This document shows, one piece after another, positions 55,782-64,000 of a stretch of 64,000 bases of DNA; the first letter of the stretch is position 1, and each line of letters starts with the position of its first letter. The translations under genes and the position numbers were made by a program. This DNA comes from Kingdonia uniflora (taxonomy: Eukaryota > Streptophyta > Magnoliopsida > Ranunculales > Circaeasteraceae). The notes beneath the pieces were generated by a model. It did not search any database. It was not told where the DNA came from and worked only from the letters and a program-made list of their open reading frames with translations. Location: assembly GCA_014058105.1 (NCBI GenBank), contig JACGCM010000933.1:806001-870000 (forward strand), written 5' to 3'.

Positions 55782-56135
55782 TCACATGCAGTTACATTTA
55801 AAGAAGCCCGGATGATTCACTTCACCACATGGAATTATCTCCCCTCCTGCTGCCCTCTCATCCTCTTCAGCCAATTTGTCCCGTGCGATCTCTCGAATAG
55901 CTTCTTCTTGCAAGGTTACATCCAGAAGCAACTCACGAAACACATCACACCATAAATATCGATCATACTCTGTACGCCTACCTTCGTCATCCAAACTGCC
56001 CAACTACAACGGCCACTCTGGTAAAACATCATTATAAGGCAGCAGGCGAAAGCACCGCTCACAGAGTTCAGCCACCTTAACGTTTAGCCTACCTACCGCC
56101 ACATGACGAACACGCTGAGAACGTGTCCTCACCAT
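55782..56135 (-). pseudogene. Small antisense ORF 1 of Tat-like element C
   Basis: Starts at 56135 with MVRTRSQRVRHVAVGRLN, has one in-frame TAG after LPEWPL, and continues GSLDDEGRRTEYDRYLWCD... to the stop at 55782 (117 codons). It is rich in Glu/Arg and ends HPGFFKCNCM. Its position upstream of the large antisense ORFs and its start resemble the 32698-32991 ORF of element B. No known domain. Confidence 0.45.
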
Positions 56136-56139
56136 GATC

Positions 56140-57100
56140 ACTTCCAATCAATCAACACCAAGCTTTTTATGCAGCAAAATACAAGGCATAGCATCAAAGG
56201 ATCAACATCTTATATAGCTAGCAAGGAGATCTATCTACACCACTAATATTGCTTACCTAAGAAATTTTGAGGGAATATATATTTTATGAGAACAAATTTT
56301 CAGAAATAAGGATATCAGCAGAATTTTGAAAATATTTTGACAACTAGTACTTTCCATTCTATGAAGTATATCATCTGATCTTATGCTTCGTGCAGATGGC
56401 GCATTCACAAAGATGGAGTTCGCACATAATACCTACAGACAGATATCATTTACCTACCTACATCAAAACATTTTCCAGTCAGTGCGAAACAACAACTCAT
56501 GCGCATACCAATCTCCTCTCAATCAGTACGATCATACTAGCCACTTATTTGCTTGCATTCACCAAACGACCACATTTACATTTTTGAACTTCTCTTTTTT
56601 AACCTCACTTCCCAATATCTTCACTAATATACATACCAAGTTCACTACAGTTCAATTTGTTCATGACCATCCTACCACAATTTGATAGCTCGCACCAACT
56701 AAACCTCTTTTAGTTCGGTACAAGCGTTTATCACACTTCAACATATGTCCAAAATTCTTTTTCACCATTTTTACTTTTCACATTTTAATTCCTCAATAGT
56801 TCGAGTTACTTTCTCAGTTCACAGTTCCCTTTATCCAACAAGGTAGTTTACAAGTATGTAAAACATATAAATATCAGTTCAAAATACAATATAAAATGGG
56901 AATAACAAGAATTTTTCATTAGCTCGAATGTTTCTTACATCTCAGAATTTACAGATAACAAGTCTTTCAGACATTTCTACAGGTCGATTTACAGGTTGCA
57001 TTACTTTCCAAATTTTCATACTATTCTTCTGCAAGAACGGCCGAGGTAATACAGGAACTGAAATCACTTAGGAAACTAAGGTGTTCATGCTTGAACCACC
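56140..57100. other. Spacer between antisense ORFs of element C
   Basis: AT-rich sequence without a supported gene. The plus-strand ORFs at 56383-56685 show no recognisable domain. Confidence 0.5.
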
Positions 57101-57103
57101 TAT

Positions 57104-57385
57104 TCACGGAAGGATCTTCGTCACGAGAAGAGACGATGATTGTGCGGAAGAAAAACCTCCTCCACCATCGTCTCTTCCACCATAACCCCCACCACCGCGC
57201 GTGACAGAGAAAGAAGAAGGGTCATATTTCTTATATAGAACCCACTTACCAGCAAGATACCGACGAGACTGCCTAGGACGAACGCCTACCGCTTCATCTT
57301 CAGTTGTAACAGCTTCCTCTGTCAGCAGACGCAACCCATTTCTGCACTCTTCCTCCGATGTCAACAGATAATGAAAGCGCACCAT
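57104..57385 (-). CDS. Antisense ORF 0 of element C, Gly-rich, function unknown
   Basis: 93 codons: MVRFHYLLTSEEECRNGLR..., a basic middle (RPRQSRRYLAGKWVLYKK) and a Gly-rich C-terminus (RGGGGYGGRDDGGGGF). It is the first sizeable ORF downstream of the minus-strand TATAAATA at 57663-57670. No counterpart was identified in element B. It could be a leader peptide or a chance frame. Confidence 0.3.
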   Translation of the reverse strand: MVRFHYLLTSEEECRNGLRLLTEEAVTTEDEAVGVRPRQSRRYLAGKWVLYKKYDPSSFSVTRGGGGYGGRDDGGGGFSSAQSSSLLVTKILP

Positions 57386-57662
57386 TTAATGATGATCGTC
57401 ATCTGCCTCCTCCACCTCTTCAAACGTCATACCATGGTAGGTAGAACACACTAGAATTGGCATAAGAAGACTCAGAGACTGGTTCCCAAAGTATTAGACC
57501 CGTAGTTCTTCCATTTTCGTAAGAATCCTAGCCTCCTAAGATTGCCATCTAGTAGTTACCATCCTCTCAACAAAAGCAAAGATACAGAGGAGAAAGGTCA
57601 CAAAAGCTATGGAATCAGAGAAACACTTGGTTAATAACAATTACAGCGGCCAACCACAGTAC

Positions 57663-57670
57663 TATTTATA
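57663..57670 (-). promoter_or_regulatory. TATA box upstream of the antisense ORFs of element C
   Basis: On the minus strand GCAGTATAAATAGTACTG, about 280 nt upstream of the 57385 start. It mirrors the plus-strand TATAAATA at 31754 in element B. Activity is inference. Confidence 0.4.
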
Positions 57671-58150
57671 CTGCAATTACCATTAAAGACGACGTTCCAA
57701 ATTCCCAAACGTCATAAGGAATTACTATGCAACAATATTGACCAGAGCCATTGGTTCTAGGAAACCCAACAGCCACAACAGATATTCATGCAGAAACATT
57801 GAAAATGATCGCCGAATATTAAATACAGTATTAATGAGGCTTATCAACCAACACCACTCGCCCATAATGCTTCTCGTGCTCTTGGCTGAGAGAGAGCGGT
57901 TGTAGTGGCTTATTCCACATCTCGAACTCAAGCTTCATCTTCGACCATCAGACGTTTACTCGGCCTTGTCAACATACATGTGGTACATTTATGGCACACT
58001 AAGGAACAACTACAAAGAAGTCTAATCATCATTTTTGACATTTACATCAACAGTTCGATTCAACAAGCACTCCGTCATTAATGAAGCCGTTACAAGACAG
58101 AAGGATCAGACTGTTACACAAACAATTCAATGACTATCAAATCCATATTG

Positions 58151-58484
58151 TAACGTCCCTCATTAAGAATAATAATGGTCGTCAAACGGTCATATTATAA
58201 GACCTATAAATAAGACCAGAGAACTACATATTAAAGGACATGAAACTCCACATGTGAATTTTTACCCAAAAACTCTACACAAAACTACTCAAAGCGTTCT
58301 TTGTAATAACTAGCAATCATCAATAAGATATCTCTTTTTAAATCCTCAAGAGAGGTCGTGGTTTTTAACCTATTCAAAGGTTTTCACGCTAAACTTTGTG
58401 TTAGCAATTACTCATTGTTTACTAACGTTCTGATTATCATTGGTGTAAGAGGCTAAATTCGGAATACGAAATTAGGCTATTACA
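58151..58484 (+). mobile_element. Probable 3' LTR of element C (334 bp)
   Basis: Begins TGTAACGTCC and ends GGCTATTACA, giving TGTAA...TTACA inverted ends, with a plus-strand TATAAATA at 58205-58212. Orientation and place fit the 3' LTR of element C. No clear polypurine tract precedes it and flanking 5-mers do not match (CATAT / ACTAC), so a solo LTR is an alternative. Confidence 0.5.
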
Positions 58485-59512
58485 ACTACAATACCTAGAT
58501 TCATATTTTAGATCTTGTCATTCAATTTCGATAGGGTGGACTAGTAGATCATACATGGATTCATAACTTAGTTGTTTTAGGACATCAACATCAATACATC
58601 AAACAGATGTTTAGGTTTCCTCAAACTATAAGAGTTCAAGTTAGGATTAAAAGTTCAATTCTTAGTCTACAAAGGTACCTAGTTTCCCAATTGCATAAAC
58701 CCTACTTTCCATAAAAGTAATGAGGTTCTAGAAACCTTTCAAAATTAGAAACAAAATATAGGAACGTCACCACTTTGAACCCTAACTAATTCCTTAGTCC
58801 TTGCCTTCCTTTAGCCTCTCTACGTTAGCTAGCCTTCCTGTAAACTCAAAGCCTCCTACCCCTGGTTGCTCTCGCAAACATGCTACTTTGCTAATCAAAA
58901 TAAGTTCGTCTAACTCATCTATTCCAATAATGTATTGGTCCTCCCCTTCTGTAGTGCCTGTGCATCATCAACTGACCCACCTTGAAGAGGATTTATCCAG
59001 GCCGTCAGCTTGAACTTGCTGAAGATGTACCCTAGATGGTGTATATATCAACCTCGTCAACCCCCACCTAGAGTAACAGTCAAAACTTTTCAACACGATC
59101 AAAGACCCTAGCCATGTTCCATCGGAAGAGGTGATCCCTGTAGTCATACTACTAGTAATCCATACTTGCAATATCAAACATGTATGCTATGCTGTTCCAA
59201 CAGTGACAACAAGCAAAATAGTTTCAATTATCAGTGCATCTCTCACAAGTTGCAGTAGGACATCTCTTAAAAAGTGTATATAAGGGAAGATAGCATGGAT
59301 CTAAGTGATTATATTTGAAATGTTTTTGAAGGACGGACTCATTCAGTAGTAAATTCTGTTTGTATACACCACAATTGAATTCCCTAATTTCTGTAGTAAG
59401 TTACTTCAGCCCCCTAGTACACCGACACCAGCAAGCACAAGTATAAAAGTTCACAAAACTGAGCATAGGGTGGCTAAGATTAACCTGCCTTGAGTCACTT
59501 CCTGGGTTTGCT
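58485..59512. other. Region downstream of the kinase gene
   Basis: Holds the 3' flank/UTR of the minus-strand kinase gene. A minus-strand stretch at about 58990-58800 reads as protein-like sequence (EDQYIIGIDELDELILISK) but with stops on both sides; I do not recognise it. Confidence 0.4.
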
Positions 59513-61495
59513 TCAACAACTGTCAGAATGGGAATCATCAAATTCACTTGGGCAAGGCAACATGATCTCCTCTAGCATCTGTGAGACTCTGTTCATTGAG
59601 GGTCTATCATCTGGATTAGGATTGGTACACCTTGCAGCAATGTCAAGAACTGCTTCCACCGTCTCCATATTTACATCAGTACACGTTTTATCTACAATAT
59701 TCTCCAACCTGCTCTCTCTTACAAGAGTGTTCATCTGCAAGTAGACCTTGTTATGAATCTTATGATATCATGGTGGACTGAAAGTTTATAGCATACAAAT
59801 ATCTGAAGGAGTGCCAACTACATATTCTGGTATTAGAGAAGGAAAAATCGAAGTGCTTACCCAGTGAGCTATATTTGATCTCCTCTTGATAAATGATGGA
59901 TCTATAGGTCTCTTTCCAGTTACAAGCTCTAACAAGAGTATTCCATAGCTATAAACATCCGATTTCTCAGTGGCACCTCCATTTTGCAGACACTCTTTTC
60001 AAATACATAGAGAACACATAAATATAATGAATTTCACCGTTGAATTTGATCACACCAAGAGCAAACAGAATATTAACTGCAGCAGGTTAATGACTTTGGC
60101 AGGGGTAAAAGAAACTGAAACATGATTGGTTTCTAATGCATAGATTAAAGGGACCAGCATACCTGGTGCCAAATAACCAAAGGTACCAGTAACCACAGTG
60201 GTAACATGGGCATCTTCGTCTATCAAAAGCTTAGCAAGACCAAAATCTGAAACACGAGGCTCCAAGTTTTCATCGAGAAGTATATTGCTAGATTTGATGT
60301 CCCGGTGTACAATGCGTGGACAGCAGTCATGGTGTAAGTAGGCTAATCCATGGGCAGAACCAAGAGCTATTCTTAAGCGTGAATTCCAGTTCAAAGATTG
60401 CGCTTCTTTCTTACTTTCTAAAGAGAGAACGTTAAGGCATCGAATTAATAAACTGGTGAACACCACTTTACCCACTTAAATCTAAATAAGAGAAATAATC
60501 ATATTGTTTAGCAGCAATCTAGAGGAAGACAAAAGAAAAAGAGGAGTGCAGTCCTAGCAGAGCAGGATGTTGTTGAGGCTTCATGTTGTTGCCAGACATT
60601 TTGGTAGCAGTAATGCATCTTTAGAATACCTAATAAATATGTGAATAACTAAAAGATTTGTTTCTACATATATCATGCATAATAGGCATATGCATACATT
60701 GTGGGAACCCAAGGTCTTATATTCATGCCTCATCTGCTTAGTGGATGGGCCTGGTGTGCCTATAAGAGCACACAGTAATTTAGACCTTCCTAAGTGCTAG
60801 TCTAGGACTTAGCGAGCACCTGGATAAGCTGACAATTCACAAGTATTTTCTGATTGAATATTTTCAAAACTCAAGCAATTTTCCTAGTCCTTCAGGTGAA
60901 TATATTTATTTCACTTCTGCACTATATTCCTAGCTATTTTCGTTTTCAATACGGTTCTTATCTGAAAAATCACATTTTTTTTGTTGATAGATCATTGCAA
61001 GTATGTACTTTAATCAACAAAAAAACACTAAGCATATGGTATTTAATAAAAAAAAACATGATTTGAATATATTTAAGTATAAGAAGAAAGAAAAGATTGA
61101 GCTCTAAAGTAATATAGATCATTAAATTCAAAGAAAAACAGATAAGAGTTACCATGCAGCAAATCATCCAGACTACCCAATGCCAAATAGTCATAGATGA
61201 GAAGCTTGGCGGAAGGGAGAGTACAGTAACCACGCAAGTTAACAAGGTTTATGTGCTTGATGAGACCCAAAATTTCAAGCTCCCTCCCAAAAGTTTTATC
61301 TGATCCTTCACGATTTCTATCTATCTTTTTAACTGCGAATATGCTACAATCATTCATCACCATCCTGTATACAGTGCCAAATCCTCCTGAACCCACCACA
61401 TCCTCTTTGTTAAGAGATTCAAGTTTTTCGATGATCTCCCACGAGGAATATGGCAGATTTCCATGGAATGTGGCAAACTTGGTATCTATTACAAA
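59513..61495 (-). CDS. LRR receptor-like serine/threonine kinase, At5g62710-type (kinase-domain exons, 5' part outside or displaced)
   Basis: Four exons by splice sites and frame: 61153-61495, 60163-60417, 59861-59994 and 59513-59734. The joins are in phase (LLH-E, AP-EC, HW-MN). The kinase domain is complete: Gly loop [10 protein letters not shown], catalytic Lys in [32 protein letters not shown] and [18 protein letters not shown]. The C-terminus is DDSHSDSC. It matches the subfamily of Arabidopsis At5g62710 (close to FEI1/FEI2), plasma-membrane LRR-RLKs; the juxtamembrane FHGNLPYSS is present. The first exon here starts at an acceptor (GTAATAG|ATACC), so LRR and membrane exons lie upstream, beyond 61500, where a copia element begins at 61665. 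No stop or shift was seen in these exons. Confidence 0.88.
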
Positions 61496-61664
61496 AGGCA
61501 TACTAGATCAGTATATACTTACAAAATGACATTCCATTTATCTTATTTTCGTAGTCGGAAGAGAAAAACACCAATGCCATTTTTTGATTTTTCACAATGT
61601 GAAACATCCTAAAGCAGTAATACGACTTTTGGTATACAACTTCTCACTATTCAAATTAAAGACT
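61496..61664. other. Intron-like sequence between the kinase gene and copia element E
   Basis: On the minus strand this leads into the kinase acceptor at 61495. A donor-like TTTTGTAAGTATA lies only about 40 nt upstream, too close to be the partner. No transmembrane or LRR exon is visible here. Confidence 0.5.
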
Positions 61665-61880
61665 TGTTAGCAGGCTAACATTATGTTCTTTTAGTCTTAC
61701 ATTGGCTATTCATAGAAGTAGTTTAATGACTATCTCCTATATATAGAGCGTATGATGCAGTCTAAAGAATCAATTCAATAAAAATATTTTTCTCCCTCTA
61801 ATTTCTTTCTACTTTGGTCTGATTCTCTTTCTTTCTCTCTCTCATTCTCTCTTTCTCTTTCTTTGAAGAACGACGATTAT
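61665..61880 (+). repeat. 5' LTR of Ty1/copia element E (right edge uncertain)
   Basis: Starts TGTTAGCAGG, with a TATATATAG core promoter at about 61738-61747 and a CT-rich leader (61797-61866). The end and PBS are not certain; TCTGGTAATG near 61889 may be a weak PBS. The partner LTR is beyond the window. Confidence 0.5.
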
Positions 61881-61899
61881 CATTGTCACTCTGGTAATG

Positions 61900-64000
61900 T
61901 TGTTATGACCGCAACCTAAGCTTCCGTACTTCTTTAGTTTTTTGGATCCGGTCGCGAGATGCGATAGATATTAATCTGAACCTCGAATCCGTTTGGTTTA
62001 TTTAAGATAATCGGTCGCGATCTCGTGACGAGTCGAGTTCGAATCGACTGTTTCGTCGATTAGAGCGAGTGAAGATGTACAATCCTTCAACTCTATTCAT
62101 GATAATCCAAATCTGAAGATTATCTCACAGCTATTAGATGGCTTGAATTATGTTCGATGAACGCAGTCTATGAAATTGTTTGTTGGTGGCCGTAAAAAGA
62201 TAGGGCTTCTTCTTGGCATAGAAATTGAACCTGCAGAATCAGATCCGAAGTACGCAAAGTGGCTTTCAGATGATTCAATGGTGAGAACCTGGTTGATTAA
62301 TTTTATGCAGCCGACGATCTCTGCTGGGTACTTATTCACAAACAATGCGTATCTGATTTGGGAATCACTTCGTAAGGTATATTCTCAGCGAGAGAATAAT
62401 GTTATGATCTTCTAACTTTCCAATGCGATTGGGAATTTTAAACAGGGTACTCAGATTTTGGGGGCGTATTATGCGAGACTTTGATCGGGTTGGGAAAAAT
62501 TATCTCATTATGATAGCTTCATCAACTGGCTAGCCAACGTACCAAGTACAAAGGTTCCTACTCCACCTACGGCAGAAGAGATTTATGCGAAGATAGTGGA
62601 GAAAAGTAGGGTGTTTCAGTTTCTTGTAGGGCTCAATCCGGACTTCGAGTATGCGTGAGTTCATCTACTTGATAAGACTCCATTTCCAACTCTTGAGGAG
62701 GCACATGCATATTGTCTCCCCGATCAAAGTCGTCGGGCACCTATGCCTCATATCACCGGGATCCCTTCAGAGACCTCTGTCATGGCTGTTCGTTATGCTT
62801 ATCCGCCACCACTACCAATTCTTTAGCAGATTTCACAGACATCATCACCTAGCCTTTCTCCATTACCAACGACTTCCGGTAACTTTCGCTAGAGGAGGAA
62901 GTATAATTATTGTGGTAAGTGGAAACATCTAAAGACAATTTGTCATGCTTTGTACGGACGTCTTCCTGGTTATCAACCACGCCAATCTCAGTCCTCAACA
63001 CACTTGTCTTCCAACTCTAGTGCGCCAGATTCTTCTGCCTTTAGTGTTTTCTCTCTAGACAAGATCAGTAGATTCTGACAGCTTCTCTTTATGTCTTCTA
63101 CAATGGCAATCCATCGTACAAGTAACTTCGTGTCTGTAAATATTGTTTCTGCATCTCTGACTTCGCCTTGGATTGCTGACTCAGGTGCCACCGATAATAT
63201 GACTAACATGCCTTCTCTCTTCTGGTCTTACGTTTCCAGTTCATGGCGACAACAAACACTTCGTCTTGCCAATGGAACTGAGACTTCTATTGTAGGGAAT
63301 GACTGTATCTCGATTACAAATTCCCTTTCTTGACCCGATGGTCATCATATCCCTCAGTTGGATACTAATCTTCTTTATGTTAGTAAAATTACCATAAATA
63401 AAAACTATAGTATAACCTTACTTCTTGATTATGTTGTTTTCTAGGACCTGGTGTCACGGAAGATATGGCAGTGGACGTGAAGAAGGTAGTCTGTATTTCC
63501 TGGATGGACCTCTCTCCTGTTTCTCCTCAGACTCGCCAGTTAAATTCTATGTCTAGATGCGAAAATGTAAAGCGGGTGCTACGTTGGCATCACCGCTTAG
63601 GTCATATTTCTATTGAGTATCTATGTTACTTGTTTTCGTATTTCTTTTCCAAAGATCCATGTCTGATTTGTATTGTGATACATGTGAATTGGCTAAACAT
63701 CATTGTAGCACCTATCCATTGGGTTTTAATAAAACTTCATCTTGCTTTGATATTGTGCATTCAGATGTTGTTTAGGGTCCTGCCCCAGCTACCTCTGGTT
63801 TAGGATTTCGTTATTTTGTGTTGTTCAATGACGATTTTTTGAAGTGTACTTGGGTTTATTTGATGAAATCCAAAGATGAGGTTTCCTCTATTTTCCAGAC
63901 ATTCACCGCAATGGCTTATATTAAGTTTGGGAAAACTATTAAAGTTTTTTGTTCCAATCAGGGTGGGGAATTTATGACACAAGGTCTTTGCAAATTCTGC
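61900..64000 (+). pseudogene. Ty1/copia element E: gag, protease and integrase start (runs off the window)
   Basis: gag at about 62090-62960 (KKIGLLLGIEIEPAESDPK, WLINFMQPTISAGYLF, VYSQRENN) with stops at 62413, 62485 and 62658. The zinc knuckle is degenerate (YNYCGKWKHLKTIC; first Cys is Tyr). The protease motif DSGATDNMTN is at about 63178-63210. The integrase zinc region WHHRLGHIS is at 63585 and the catalytic core (DIVHSDV-like, with shifts) is near 63750-63960, ending SNQGGEF at the second Asp equivalent. Clearly decayed. Retrofit/Ale-like by gag and knuckle, tentative. Confidence 0.82.

Noticed and set aside
56383..56685. Plus-strand ORF in element C as a gene
   Set aside because: Low-complexity Thr/His/Phe-rich translation of AC-rich DNA antisense to the element's own transcription unit, with no domain.
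58151..58484. Target-site duplication around the putative LTR
   Set aside because: The flanking 5-mers CATAT and ACTAC do not match, so none is claimed.

Overview
The window is a repeat-dominated piece of a higher-plant (eudicot-like) nuclear chromosome. It holds nested LTR retrotransposons of several lineages, a 21-kb insertion of plastid DNA (NUPT), and one host gene, of which only the 3' half lies in the window. The plastid segment has plastid gene content and order but carries stops, frameshifts and a changed tRNA anticodon, and both its ends sit inside a retrotransposon gag gene. It is therefore a nuclear copy, not the plastome.

Layout. 1-1.83 kb: AC-rich DNA with an array of TTCGAA palindromes. 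1.83-3.4 kb: 3' end of a Ty3/gypsy chromovirus (integrase, chromodomain-like tail, PPT, LTR), element D. 3.44-9.46 kb plus 30.65-31.6 kb: Ty3/gypsy Tat-like element A, pol on the minus strand, coiled-coil ORF on the plus strand, gag split by the NUPT. 9.46-30.65 kb: the NUPT, in order trnP, trnW, petG, petL, psbE-F-L-J, petA, cemA, ycf4, psaI | trnD, psbM | rpoB (5'-truncated), rpoC1, rpoC2, rps2, atpI, atpH, atpF exon 1. The bars mark two internal deletions relative to the standard plastid order. 32.7-45.9 kb: Tat-like element B (antisense ORFs plus, pol minus), interrupted at 37.53-43.85 kb by a Sirevirus-type Ty1/copia element F that has both LTRs but has lost pol. 45.9-46.19 kb: an inverted reverse-transcriptase fragment. 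46.2-58.48 kb: Tat-like element C (pol plus, antisense ORFs minus, probable 3' LTR). 59.5-61.5 kb: four exons of an LRR receptor-like kinase of the At5g62710 type, minus strand, kinase domain intact. 61.66-64.0 kb: 5' part of a Ty1/copia element E lying where the kinase's upstream exons would be expected.

Recurring themes. All three Tat-like elements carry an additional coiled-coil ORF set convergent to pol, and in each the pol/ORF spacer holds a different short tandem repeat. In B and C a TATAAATA lies upstream of the antisense ORFs on their coding strand. Arrays of the palindrome TATTCGAATA occur in both LTRs of the Sirevirus, in the chromovirus LTR and in the DNA at the left end of the window. 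The inferred order of events is: Tat elements, then the Sirevirus inside B and the NUPT inside A, then point decay and deletions. Coordinates of element edges without LTR pairs or target-site duplications are approximate.
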